From NCBI RefSeq assembly GCF_009765355.1, contig NZ_VTHK01000009.1:124001-188000 (forward strand): 64,000 nucleotides of DNA, given 5' to 3'. Source of the DNA: Amycolatopsis anabasis (GTDB lineage: Bacteria; Actinomycetota; Actinomycetes; Mycobacteriales; Pseudonocardiaceae). Position numbers and translations under genes: made by a program. Below, in pieces: positions 8,990 to 17,149 of this stretch (position 1 is the first letter of the stretch; each line of letters begins with the position of its first letter). Under the pieces are notes generated by a model, which searched no databases, was not told the DNA's origin, and saw nothing but the letters and a program-made list of their open reading frames with translations.

Positions 8990-9682
8990 CTAGTCGCCCA
9001 GCACTTCGCCCACCGGGCTCTCCGGGGCGATCTCGACGCCGAGCGCGCGGAGGTTTCCGTCGAGGACCGACCAGATGGACCGGGTGAGGAACTCGGCGAG
9101 TTGGGCGGTGGTGAGGGTGCGGTGCTCGTCGGCCAGCCAGCGGTTGACGGTGGCGTCGACGAAGCCGACCAGCCCGGTGGCGGTCGGCTTGGCCAGCCGG
9201 GTGTCCTTGCCGTTGGCCGCGAGCGCGGTCGCGAAGATCTCGCCCGCGCGCGCCGCGATCTCCGTTTTGGTGCCCGCGACCACCCGGGACGCGCCCGCGG
9301 TGGTATGCGCCGGGGCGACGAGGAACGCGTGCAGGTGGGGGTGCCGTTCGATCCAGTGGAGATAGGTCCCGACGGCCAGTTCGATCGCGGCGATGACCGT
9401 GCCGTCCGGTTGCAGCGTGGGCGCCAGTTCGGCCATGAGCGAATCGAGGATGCGCTGGCGGATCTGTTCGTCGAGGTCGGCGCGGTCTTTGAAGTGCCGG
9501 TACACGGCGGGGCGGGGGAGCGCGACCCGTTCGGCGATCGCCTTGACCCCGACATCCGGGCCGTCGTGCTCGATCGCGGCGATCGCGGCGTCGAGTATGT
9601 CGAGCCGGCGCCGCACCTTGTGGGCGTCCCAGCGGGTCGACCTGCCATCGACGTCCGCGGCCGCGTTCGTGGCATCGAGCAT
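8990..9682 (-). CDS. TetR family regulator
   Basis: 230 residues from the ATG at 9682. The HTH lies around residues 40-70 (VGVKAIAERVALPRPAVYRHFKDRADL), followed by an all-helical ligand domain. It is divergent from the diiron oxygenase/reductase operon. Two palindromes sit in the shared spacer, so it is the probable repressor of that operon. Confidence 0.9.
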   Translation of the reverse strand: MLDATNAAADVDGRSTRWDAHKVRRRLDILDAAIAAIEHDGPDVGVKAIAERVALPRPAVYRHFKDRADLDEQIRQRILDSLMAELAPTLQPDGTVIAAIELAVGTYLHWIERHPHLHAFLVAPAHTTAGASRVVAGTKTEIAARAGEIFATALAANGKDTRLAKPTATGLVGFVDATVNRWLADEHRTLTTAQLAEFLTRSIWSVLDGNLRALGVEIAPESPVGEVLGD

Positions 9683-9712
9683 CCTCGCAGCATACGTTCC
9701 CGGTTTTTTCCC

Positions 9713-9740
9713 GTGACACCTTGTCACAGGCATCTAGATG
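9713..9740. promoter_or_regulatory. Two palindromes in the TetR/oxygenase divergent promoter
   Basis: A perfect GTGACA-CCT-TGTCAC inverted repeat at 9713-9727 is followed 3 bp later by the perfect palindrome CATCTAGATG at 9731-9740. Both lie between the TetR start and the oxygenase start, so they are candidate TetR operators. Confidence 0.55.
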
Positions 9741-9799
9741 AGACATCCTGTACCGGTAATACTGATCCGTGCCCGGGCGTCGATGTCGAGGAGGCTCCG

Positions 9800-10780
9800 A
9801 TGACGCGCGTGACGTTCGACGAGGACTATCGCGAGCTGCTGCGGACCCTGTCCGAGGGTTCGGTGCATCGGCGGTTCGACCCGTTCCTGGACATCGACTG
9901 GGACGCGCCCGAGTTGGCGATCGACCCGGACGATCCGCGGTGGGTGCTCTCTCCGGAGATCGACCCGCTGGGAGCGACCCAGTGGTACCGGGACCAGCCG
10001 CTGGAGCGGCGGATCGAGATCGGGAAGTGGCGCCAGGCCAACGCGATCAAGGTCGGCGCGGCGTTCGAGAGCATCCTGATCCGCGGCATGATGCAGTACA
10101 TCTTCAAGCTGCCCAACGGATCGCCGGAGTTCCGCTACTGCCTCCACGAGATGACCGAGGAGTGCAACCACATCCAGATGTTCCAGGAACTGGTCAACCG
10201 CATCGGCGTCGACGTTCCCGGAATGCGGCCGCTCTTCCGCAGGATGTCCCCGCTGATCGGGGTGGCCGGTGGCTACGCGCACGTGATCCTGTTCATCGGC
10301 ATCCTGGGCGGCGAGGAGCCCATCGACCACTACCAGAAGGCGCTCATCCGCGAGGGCGCGAACATCCCGCCCGCGATGCTGCGCACGATGCAGATCCACA
10401 TCGCCGAGGAGGCACGCCACATCTCCTTCGCCGGGGACTTCCTGCGGGTGCACATCGAGCGGATGGGACCGGTGAGCAAGGCGATCTGCGGGCTCGCGTT
10501 CCCGCTGGCGATGCGCTGGCTGGCCGGCGAGATCATGACACCGCCGCGGTCGTTCGCCCGGAAGTTCGGGATCCCGGACGACGTCATGCGGGAGGCCTTC
10601 TGGCGCGGTGAGCATTCCCGCCGGATCCTCAGTGGCTACTTCGGCGACATGCGCAAGCTGGCCACCGACCTCGGGCTGATGAACGCGATCACCCGGCGGC
10701 TGTGGAACGCCCTGCACATCGGCGGCGCCCCGGCCCGTTTCCGCGGGGAACCGGACCGGGAAGCCCGACGGGTGGCCTGA
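9800..10780 (+). CDS. AurF-like diiron oxygenase
   Basis: 326 residues after a GAGGAGG ribosome site. Helical carboxylate-bridged diiron fold: first helix with Glu in AAFESILIRGMMQ, then EMTEECNHIQMF (ExxH), Glu residues in the central helices, and HIAEEARHISFA as the second ExxH. The spacing fits the AurF/CmlI-type family, which N-oxygenates arylamines; some relatives act on lipids. The next gene overlaps by one base and encodes a ferredoxin-reductase, giving a complete electron path. Substrate cannot be read; no nonribosomal or polyketide genes are near. Confidence 0.88.
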   Translation: MTRVTFDEDYRELLRTLSEGSVHRRFDPFLDIDWDAPELAIDPDDPRWVLSPEIDPLGATQWYRDQPLERRIEIGKWRQANAIKVGAAFESILIRGMMQYIFKLPNGSPEFRYCLHEMTEECNHIQMFQELVNRIGVDVPGMRPLFRRMSPLIGVAGGYAHVILFIGILGGEEPIDHYQKALIREGANIPPAMLRTMQIHIAEEARHISFAGDFLRVHIERMGPVSKAICGLAFPLAMRWLAGEIMTPPRSFARKFGIPDDVMREAFWRGEHSRRILSGYFGDMRKLATDLGLMNAITRRLWNALHIGGAPARFRGEPDREARRVA

Positions 10781-12294
10781 TGCCGCACGTCGTCACCCAG
10801 TCCTGCTGCAGCGACGCGTCCTGCGTCTACACCTGCCCGGTCAACTGCATCCATCCCACGCCCGACGAGCCGGACTTCCTCTCCGCGGAAATGCTCTACA
10901 TCGACCCGGCCGCATGCGTGGACTGCGGCGCGTGCGTGTCGGCCTGCCCGGTGGGCGCGATCAAACCGCACACCAGGCTCGGCGAGAGCGAACAGGACTT
11001 CCGGGCGGTCAACGCCGACTTCTACCGCGGCGAGCGGGACCGGCCGCTGCTCGCCCCGGTGGTGCCGCCGCTGCGGGTGCGCGAACGTGCCCGGCCGCCG
11101 CGGGTCGCCGTGGTCGGGTCCGGCCCGGCGGCGATGTACACCGCCGACGAGATCCTCACCATCCCCGGCGCGACCGTCTCCATGTTCGAACGGCTGCCCG
11201 AGCCACACGGGCTGGCGCGGTACGGCGTGGCGCCCGATCACCGCCGCACCCGGCAGATCAGCGACCAGTTCGACACGATCACCGAACAGGACGGGCTCGC
11301 GCTGTTCCTCGGCGTCGAGATCGGCAGCCACGTCACCCACGAGCAGCTTCTCGACCACCACGACGCGGTCGTCTACGCGGTGGGCGCCGCCACCGACCGG
11401 CGGCTCGACATCCCGGGGGCCGGCCTGCCCGGTACGGCGTCCGCCACCGAGTTCGTAGCCTGGTACAACGGCCACCCCGATTTCGCCGACCGCACCTTCG
11501 TCCTGTCCCATCAGCGCGCCGTCGTGATCGGCAACGGCAACGTCGCCCTCGACGTCGCGCGGATCCTCACCGTCGACCCGGACACGCTCGCCGGCACCGA
11601 CATCGCCCCCGCCGCGCTGGATGCCTTGCGCGGCAGCCGGATCGAGGAGGTCGTCGTCGCCGGCCGCCGGGGCCCGGCGCAGTCGGCGTTCACCCTTCCC
11701 GAACTCCTGGGGCTACGCGACACGCCCGGCGTCGAGCTGTTCGTCCAGCCGGACGAACTGGACCTCGACACCGCGGCCGACGCCAAGCTCGAGGTGCTGC
11801 GCGGCCTCCGCCCGCGCGCCTGCCCGTCGCGCCGGATCCACCTGCGGTACCTGCTGTCCCCGGCGCGGATCACCGGACGCGACCACGTCGAGGCCGTCGA
11901 ATTCGAACGCAACGAACTGATCGCCACGGCCGACGGCGACGTCCGGGTCAAACCCACCGGCGCGCTCGAAGTCCTGGACGCCGGCCTGGTCCTGACCTCG
12001 ATCGGCTACCGCGGACGCGCCCTGCCCGGCCTCCCGTTCGACCAGGCGACCGGCACCGTGCCCCACCGCGGTGGCCGCGTCATCGACCCGGACACCGGCC
12101 ACCCCGTCCCCGGGACGTACGTCGCCGGCTGGATCAAGCGCGGACCGACCGGGTTCATCGGCACCAACAAATCCTGCGCGCGCGAAACCGTGACGGCCCT
12201 CGTCGACGATCTCAACGCCGGCCGGCTCGCCACTCCGGCCGCCGCGGCCCCCGGCGAACTGCCGAACCTCCTGCCCGGCTTGAAATCCCGCTGA
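10780..12294 (+). CDS. Ferredoxin/ferredoxin-NADP+ reductase fusion (FprB-like)
   Basis: 504 residues; its ATG overlaps the oxygenase stop (TGATG). Residues about 1-85 form a bacterial 7Fe-type ferredoxin: CCSDASCVYTCPVNCIHP followed by CVDCGACVSACPVGAI. From about 105 an adrenodoxin-reductase-like FAD/NADPH module follows: VAVVGSGPAAMYTADE, HGLARYGVAPDH, VIGNGNVALDVARIL, and C-terminal WIKRGPTGFIGTNKSCA. This matches mycobacterial FprB layout. It should take electrons from NADPH through FAD and its own iron-sulfur domain to the adjacent diiron enzyme. Confidence 0.93.
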   Translation: MPHVVTQSCCSDASCVYTCPVNCIHPTPDEPDFLSAEMLYIDPAACVDCGACVSACPVGAIKPHTRLGESEQDFRAVNADFYRGERDRPLLAPVVPPLRVRERARPPRVAVVGSGPAAMYTADEILTIPGATVSMFERLPEPHGLARYGVAPDHRRTRQISDQFDTITEQDGLALFLGVEIGSHVTHEQLLDHHDAVVYAVGAATDRRLDIPGAGLPGTASATEFVAWYNGHPDFADRTFVLSHQRAVVIGNGNVALDVARILTVDPDTLAGTDIAPAALDALRGSRIEEVVVAGRRGPAQSAFTLPELLGLRDTPGVELFVQPDELDLDTAADAKLEVLRGLRPRACPSRRIHLRYLLSPARITGRDHVEAVEFERNELIATADGDVRVKPTGALEVLDAGLVLTSIGYRGRALPGLPFDQATGTVPHRGGRVIDPDTGHPVPGTYVAGWIKRGPTGFIGTNKSCARETVTALVDDLNAGRLATPAAAAPGELPNLLPGLKSR

Positions 12295-12313
12295 CTTCTG
12301 GCCCAGCCTCGCG

Positions 12314-12874
12314 TTAGTGGCCGGGTGGCTGGGCGAGCAGGAGGTCACCGGCGCGCGCAACGACCTCGCTGCGGGTCCGGCCGCCGTGGTCGGCGGCCAG
12401 AAAGTTCTTGCCGACCGCCAGGCAGAAGGCGAGCAGGCTGCGCGCCTCGACCTCGTCCGGGTCGGGGCAGAAGGTGCCGATCATCTCGCGCAACAACTTC
12501 ATGCGCTGGTTGTCCACGCGGCGCAGGCGTTCGGCGACGGCCTTGTCGCGGCGTGCCCAGTCGCGGATCGCCAGGTCGATGGGGAGCAGGCGGTCGGAGT
12601 GGGTGAGCTGGCCGGCTCGCCGGATCCTGGTCCGGGCGTCGCCACCTTCGCGCTCGACCTGATCGAGCACTTCGTCGATGCTCTCGCGTTCCCAGGTGTC
12701 CAGCATCTCGCGCAGCAATGCGTCGCGGTCGGCGAAGTAGCCGTAGAACCCGCCTTTGGTCACGCCGAGTTTCTTCGCCAAGGCCTCGACGCGCACGGCG
12801 TCCACACCGCCGTCGGCGAGCGCCCGCAGCCCTTCCTCGATCCACTTCTCGCGTGGTGTGCGAGGTGCTCCCAC
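12314..12874 (-). CDS. TetR family regulator with twin upstream operators
   Basis: 186 residues. HTH at about 20-50 (VDAVRVEALAKKLGVTKGGFYGYFADRDALL). It converges with the ferredoxin-reductase gene and diverges from a small membrane protein. Two copies of the same palindrome lie in the 115-bp divergent spacer, strongly suggesting repression of itself and the membrane protein. Confidence 0.92.
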   Translation of the reverse strand: MGAPRTPREKWIEEGLRALADGGVDAVRVEALAKKLGVTKGGFYGYFADRDALLREMLDTWERESIDEVLDQVEREGGDARTRIRRAGQLTHSDRLLPIDLAIRDWARRDKAVAERLRRVDNQRMKLLREMIGTFCPDPDEVEARSLLAFCLAVGKNFLAADHGGRTRSEVVARAGDLLLAQPPGH

Positions 12875-12920
12875 CGTGCCTCCTCTCCCTCCCGAGAGCG
12901 ACGCGTCTCACTCCCAAGTC

Positions 12921-12938
12921 CTATACGCCACCGTATAG
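12921..12938. promoter_or_regulatory. Palindromic operator 1 (TetR)
   Basis: CTATACGCCACCGTATAG has perfect 7-bp arms around CCAC. A second copy lies 18 bp further on, and both sit between the divergent TetR and DUF6463-like genes. Confidence 0.75.
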
Positions 12939-12956
12939 CAAGTGCTAGCCTCCGTT

Positions 12957-12974
12957 TTGTACGCCACCGTATAA
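12957..12974. promoter_or_regulatory. Palindromic operator 2 (TetR)
   Basis: Shares the core TACGCCACCGTATA with operator 1; one arm position is broken (G for A). It ends 9 bp before the Shine-Dalgarno of the membrane-protein gene, so binding here would block that transcript directly. Confidence 0.7.
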
Positions 12975-12989
12975 AAGGGGGTCATGCAC

Positions 12990-13388
12990 ATGATCAAGTG
13001 GGCTGGTTGGCTCATCACGCTGTTCGGAGCCGCGCACACGCTCCTGGCCCTGACGTTGGAGAAGGCCGCGAGTCACGCCGGGGCGTGGTTCAGCGGGGAG
13101 CTGTGGGGCGCGGACCTCGCCGCGATGAGCCCGGCGAACAGCGCGTTGTGGCTGAGTGTCGACAGCTTCGGCGTGCCGCTCGTCCTGGTCGGCCTGACCG
13201 TGTTGTGGATGAACCGCCGCGGCATCACGCCGCCGCCGTTCATCGCCTGGACGCTGGGAATCTGGACCGTGGTCGGCGCCGTGATCCTCGAACCCACGCC
13301 CTGGCCGATCATGCTGCTCGCGACCGTCCTGCTGCTGGTCGGCGCCCGCCGCGGCAACCCGCGCCCCCAGCCGCACACCAAGATCTGA
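12990..13388 (+). CDS. Small four-helix membrane protein, DUF6463-like
   Basis: 132 residues from the ATG at 12990; an ATG at 12984 is too close to the AAAAGGGGG ribosome site. Four hydrophobic segments (about 3-20, 55-75, 83-100, 103-118) with little loop sequence. It matches in size and neighbourhood the DUF6463-type proteins often paired with a divergent TetR. Function unknown. Confidence 0.75.
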   Translation: MIKWAGWLITLFGAAHTLLALTLEKAASHAGAWFSGELWGADLAAMSPANSALWLSVDSFGVPLVLVGLTVLWMNRRGITPPPFIAWTLGIWTVVGAVILEPTPWPIMLLATVLLLVGARRGNPRPQPHTKI

Positions 13389-13493
13389 TCGATCGTCGGC
13401 AATCCGGCGCATGTCCTTCGGCTGGGCTCGTCGCCTAGTTTCGGGCGGTGTTATGAGCTGCCACGTCGACAGGGCACGGGGAAAGGAACCACC

Positions 13494-14291
13494 ATGGCTC
13501 GCCTGAAAGGACAGACCGCCGCCGTCACCGGCTCAAGCTCCGGCAACGGGCGTGCCATCGCACTGGCGCTGGCCGCGGAGGGCGCCCACGTCGTCTGTTC
13601 CGACATCCGCAAGTCCGCCCGCGAAGGCGGCTACGAGACGAACACCGGCCAGGACACCGACGACGTGATCCGGGCCAACGGCGGGACGGCCGAGTACCTC
13701 GACGCCGACGCGAGCAAGGCCGCCGACGTCCAGGCCGTCGTAGATCGCGCGGTCCAGGCGTTCGGGCGGCTCGACGTCATGGTGAACAACGCGGGCATCT
13801 TGAACGCCCCGCACAACATCGTCGACGAGACCGAAGAAGAGTTCGACCGCACCATTCTGATCAACGGCAAGAGCGTGTGGCTCGGCTGCAAGTCCGCCCT
13901 CGCGCAGATGCGCCGGCAGGACGTCGTCGACGGCACCCGCGGCCGGATCGTCAACATCGCTTCGATCGGCGGCCTGGTCGGGCTGCCACTGGCGCCCGCC
14001 TACTGCGCCGCCAAGGGCGCCGTGGTGAACCTGACCCGGCAACTCGCGGTCGACTTCTCCGCCGAGCGCATCAATGTCAACGCCGTGTGCCCCGGATTCC
14101 TGCACACCGCGATGCTCCGCCCACTCCTGGAGACCCCGGAACTGAACCTGGCGCTGCGCGGCACAACCCCGTGGCCGGACCTCGGCCACGCCGAGGACGT
14201 AGCCAAGGCCGTGGTGTTCCTGGCTTCCGGTGACGCATCGTGGGCCAGCGGCACCATCCTCACCATCGACGGCGGCTACACCGCGTCCTGA
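13494..14291 (+). CDS. Short-chain dehydrogenase/reductase (SDR)
   Basis: 265 residues following AAAGGAACCACC. Classical SDR: TGSSSGNG cofactor loop near residue 13, NNAG at about 98-101, catalytic Ser in NIASIGG, YxxxK as YCAAK near 170, and GTILTIDGGY at the end. Acidic Asp after the second strand (CSDIRK) suggests NAD(H) preference. Oxidises or reduces an unidentified alcohol/ketone. Stands alone. Confidence 0.93.
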   Translation: MARLKGQTAAVTGSSSGNGRAIALALAAEGAHVVCSDIRKSAREGGYETNTGQDTDDVIRANGGTAEYLDADASKAADVQAVVDRAVQAFGRLDVMVNNAGILNAPHNIVDETEEEFDRTILINGKSVWLGCKSALAQMRRQDVVDGTRGRIVNIASIGGLVGLPLAPAYCAAKGAVVNLTRQLAVDFSAERINVNAVCPGFLHTAMLRPLLETPELNLALRGTTPWPDLGHAEDVAKAVVFLASGDASWASGTILTIDGGYTAS

Positions 14292-14358
14292 ACCGAAGTG
14301 GACGGCATCCGACCGAGTCGATCGGACCCGAGGTTCAGCGTGTCCTAGAGTCGCGGCC

Positions 14359-15027
14359 ATGCATTCGCGTCCGGTGCCGCAGCCCGCCGATCTTGATGTC
14401 GTTCGCGATTCCTACGACCGCGTGGCCGACAACTACGTGGACATGGTGACGACGACGGGCGTCGGCGACATCCGCACCCATCCGTGGCTGCGTGCCGCGA
14501 TGGACGTGTTCGCCGACGCGGTCGGCGGGCTGGGCCCGGTGCTCGACGTCGGCTGCGGACCGGGCACGGTCACGGCCTATCTGGCCGAACGCGGCGTCGA
14601 CGTCACGGGGGTGGACCTGTCGCCCCGCATGATCGAGCACGCGCGCCGCCTCCATCCGGAGTGCACGTTCAGCGTCGGGTCGTCGACCGAGCTCGATCTG
14701 GCCGAGGCGTCGTGGGGCGGGCTGCTGGGCTGGTGGTCGTTGTTCAACCTGCCCCGGGACGTCCTGCCGCGGGTGCTGGCGTCCTTCGCCCGGGCATTGC
14801 TGCCGCAGGGGCAGCTGATCATCGCGACGCACGTCGGCGACGGCGACGTGCTGCGTACCGAGGCCTACGGAGGGGTTCCGGTCCGCTGGACGACCTACCG
14901 GTGGCAGCCCGATCAGCTCGCCGCGCTGGTCGAGCAGGCCGGGCTGCGACCGACGGCCGAGCTCCGGCTTCCCGCCGAAGGACAGGTCGGCCCCACGGTA
15001 GTTCTCGTCGCACAGCGCGATCGCTGA
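14359..15027 (+). CDS. Class I SAM-dependent methyltransferase
   Basis: 222 residues. Motif I VLDVGCGPGT at about 63-72, the acidic strand-2 end in GVDLSPRMIEHAR, and post-motif LLGWWSLFNLPRD show a Rossmann methyltransferase of the small-molecule type. Substrate unknown. The start was chosen at the first ATG giving the usual DSYDRVADNYVD leader; no strong ribosome site is present. Confidence 0.88.
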   Translation: MHSRPVPQPADLDVVRDSYDRVADNYVDMVTTTGVGDIRTHPWLRAAMDVFADAVGGLGPVLDVGCGPGTVTAYLAERGVDVTGVDLSPRMIEHARRLHPECTFSVGSSTELDLAEASWGGLLGWWSLFNLPRDVLPRVLASFARALLPQGQLIIATHVGDGDVLRTEAYGGVPVRWTTYRWQPDQLAALVEQAGLRPTAELRLPAEGQVGPTVVLVAQRDR

Positions 15028-15045
15028 TCTTCAGCGCACATCTCG

Positions 15046-15062
15046 TTGTCCAATATGGACAA
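15046..15062. promoter_or_regulatory. Inverted repeat TTGTCCA-ATA-TGGACAA
   Basis: Perfect 7-bp arms with a 3-bp spacer, 19 bp after the methyltransferase stop and about 140 bp before the oxidoreductase start. Most like an operator for the downstream gene; too short a loop for a terminator. Confidence 0.4.
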
Positions 15063-15135
15063 ATAGCCCGACACCCCTCCGCTCACCCGGCGCCGGGAGA
15101 GGGTGTCCGCCCGGCGCGAGCCGAATGACCGTTTT

Positions 15136-15156
15136 TGAGGACAAGTTCTGACCTCA
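15136..15156. promoter_or_regulatory. Inverted repeat TGAGG-N11-CCTCA before the Gfo/Idh gene
   Basis: Perfect 5-bp arms 47 bp upstream of the oxidoreductase ATG, in a region expected to contain its promoter. Together with 15046-15062 it suggests dual control, but the arms are short. Confidence 0.3.
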
Positions 15157-15202
15157 ACAGCGTCTAGTGTGGGCGACGCTTTGGCGGGCGAAGGGAAACG
15201 AA

Positions 15203-16159
15203 ATGAAGATCGCGTTGCTGGGAACCGGGTTCGGGCAGGCGCACGCCGCCGTCTACGCCGACCGCGCCGATGTCGAGGTGGTGATGTTCGGCCGCGACCC
15301 GGACAAGACCGCCGCGGTCGCCGGGCGGTTCGGGTTCGCCTCGGCCACCGATCCGGATGCCGCGTTCGAGGACGGGTCCTTCGACCTGGTGGACATCTGC
15401 CTGCCCATCGGGCTGCACGCCGAGTACGTGCTGCGCGCGCTTCAGGCGGGCAAGCACGCCCTGGTCGAGCTGCCGCTGGCCGACAACCTGGCCGACGCGC
15501 AACGGGTCGTCGAGGCCGCCGAACGCAGCGGCAAACAGGTGTTCGTGGACATGTTCGAACGCTTCATCCCCGCCAACCGCGCATTGTTCGACGCCGTCCG
15601 CGACAGCACCTACGGGCGACTGGAGCAACTGACCCTGTGGAACCTGACCGCGCACCTGTGGCCGGGCGCTTCGCTGGGCCTCGCGGTGTTACCGCTGGAG
15701 GCCATGCACAGCGATCTGGACATCATCACGCGCACCCTCGGCCTGCCGCGGCGGGCCGAGGTCACCACGGTCGCCCGCGACGACCACAGCGCCTCGATCG
15801 AGGCGACCCTGAGCTTCGACGGCGCCTTCGCCCGCGACTCGGTGTCCTCGCTGATGCCGATGTCCTGGGGCGCCCGCGGCGGCTACACCGCCACCTTCAC
15901 CGGCGGTGTCCTGGATTCCACCTCGACCATGGGCTTCGACGGAAAGCCGACCGGCGCCGTCACCGCCTACACCGCCGACGGCGCCCGCGAACTCGAGCTT
16001 CCGCCCGCCGACCAGTACGCCGCGATGATCGACCACGTCCTGGCCGTGCTGCGCGGCGAAACCGGCAACCAGATCACCCCGGCCAGCACGCTGGACGCCC
16101 TCGAGCTGACCCTCGACATCGACCGGAAAGCCAGACGCGGCAACCCCGTCTCACCTTGA
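15203..16159 (+). CDS. Gfo/Idh/MocA family oxidoreductase
   Basis: 318 residues from an ATG preceded by GAAGGGAAACG. N-terminal Rossmann fold starts ALLGTGFGQAHA. The usual EKP motif reads VELPLADN (Glu-Leu-Pro), so the Lys normally used in catalysis is replaced by Leu. That makes a standard sugar dehydrogenase activity doubtful. The C-terminal beta-sheet domain is present. Its last 9 bp overlap the end of the convergent LysR gene. Confidence 0.85.
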   Translation: MKIALLGTGFGQAHAAVYADRADVEVVMFGRDPDKTAAVAGRFGFASATDPDAAFEDGSFDLVDICLPIGLHAEYVLRALQAGKHALVELPLADNLADAQRVVEAAERSGKQVFVDMFERFIPANRALFDAVRDSTYGRLEQLTLWNLTAHLWPGASLGLAVLPLEAMHSDLDIITRTLGLPRRAEVTTVARDDHSASIEATLSFDGAFARDSVSSLMPMSWGARGGYTATFTGGVLDSTSTMGFDGKPTGAVTAYTADGARELELPPADQYAAMIDHVLAVLRGETGNQITPASTLDALELTLDIDRKARRGNPVSP

Positions 16160-17044
16160 GGGGATCGATACCTCGCGGGCGGAGTCGAGGAAGGCCAGAG
16201 TGGTGGGGGCGGTATCGGTTTTCCGCCATACCAGCGAGGTGGTCACGTCGATCTGGCTGTCGGTGAGCGGGCGGTAGACGACTCCGGGGTGCCCGAGTCG
16301 TTGCATACAGGCGGGCAGGGCCGAGAGTCCGAGGCCGGCCGCGACCAGGGCGACGACGGTCTGCTTGGGCCAAGCCTCCCGGGAGATCACCGGTTCCAGG
16401 GCGAGCTGGTGGCAGCGCGCGATGAACCGGTCGTGCAGGGGTGGGTTGATTTCCCGGGGAATCATGATCAGCGGTTGCGCGCACAGCTGGGCGAGACTGA
16501 CTTCTCGTTGCGCGGCCAGGGGATGGCTGTCCGGAATGACGGCCAGGAGTGGTTCGGTGAACAGGGTTTCCTCGGCCAGTTCGGGATGCCGCAGCGGTGG
16601 GTGCACGAAGCCGACGTCCAGCTTCGCCTCGGCGAGGTCGCGGAGCTGGGTGGCGATCCGTGATTCGGTGACGCTGATCTCGACCTCGGGAAAGCGGGTG
16701 CAGAAGTGGCGGATGACCGGGGGCACGACGCTGTAGAGGGCGGACTCGATCACGCCGATGGCGAGCTTGCCGAGATCGCCGCGGGCCGCGCGCCGGGCCC
16801 GCTCGGTGGCCCGGCTGACCCGGCGCAAGGTTTCGCGCGCCTCGTCGAGGAACACCGCGCCGGCGGCGGTGAGCGCGACGTTGCGTTTGGTGCGCTCCAG
16901 CAACTGGACGCCGAGTTCGGCCTCGAGGCGCTGGATCTGCATGCTCAGCGGCGGCTGGGAGATCCGCAGTCTCCGGGCGGCCCGGCCGAAATGCAGTTCC
17001 TCGGCCACCGCGATGAAGTACTCCATGCGACGCAGATCGACCAC
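16151..17044 (-). CDS. LysR family transcriptional regulator
   Basis: 297 residues from a GTG; an ATG six codons later is also possible. HTH: DLRRMEYFIAVAEELHFGRAARRL ... SQPPLSMQIQRLEAELG, a CatR/BenM-like N-terminus, then an effector domain. Divergent from the LVIVD-repeat gene. Confidence 0.92.
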   Translation of the reverse strand: MVDLRRMEYFIAVAEELHFGRAARRLRISQPPLSMQIQRLEAELGVQLLERTKRNVALTAAGAVFLDEARETLRRVSRATERARRAARGDLGKLAIGVIESALYSVVPPVIRHFCTRFPEVEISVTESRIATQLRDLAEAKLDVGFVHPPLRHPELAEETLFTEPLLAVIPDSHPLAAQREVSLAQLCAQPLIMIPREINPPLHDRFIARCHQLALEPVISREAWPKQTVVALVAAGLGLSALPACMQRLGHPGVVYRPLTDSQIDVTTSLVWRKTDTAPTTLAFLDSAREVSIPSR

Positions 17045-17149
17045 GAGTGATACCCAACCCCTATTAGTTGTCTTTGAAAAATATATTGGACGCGTGGTTC
17101 GGGCTCGTCAAGGCTGGAAATGCGAGTAGCCGAGCTTTGAGGAGACACT

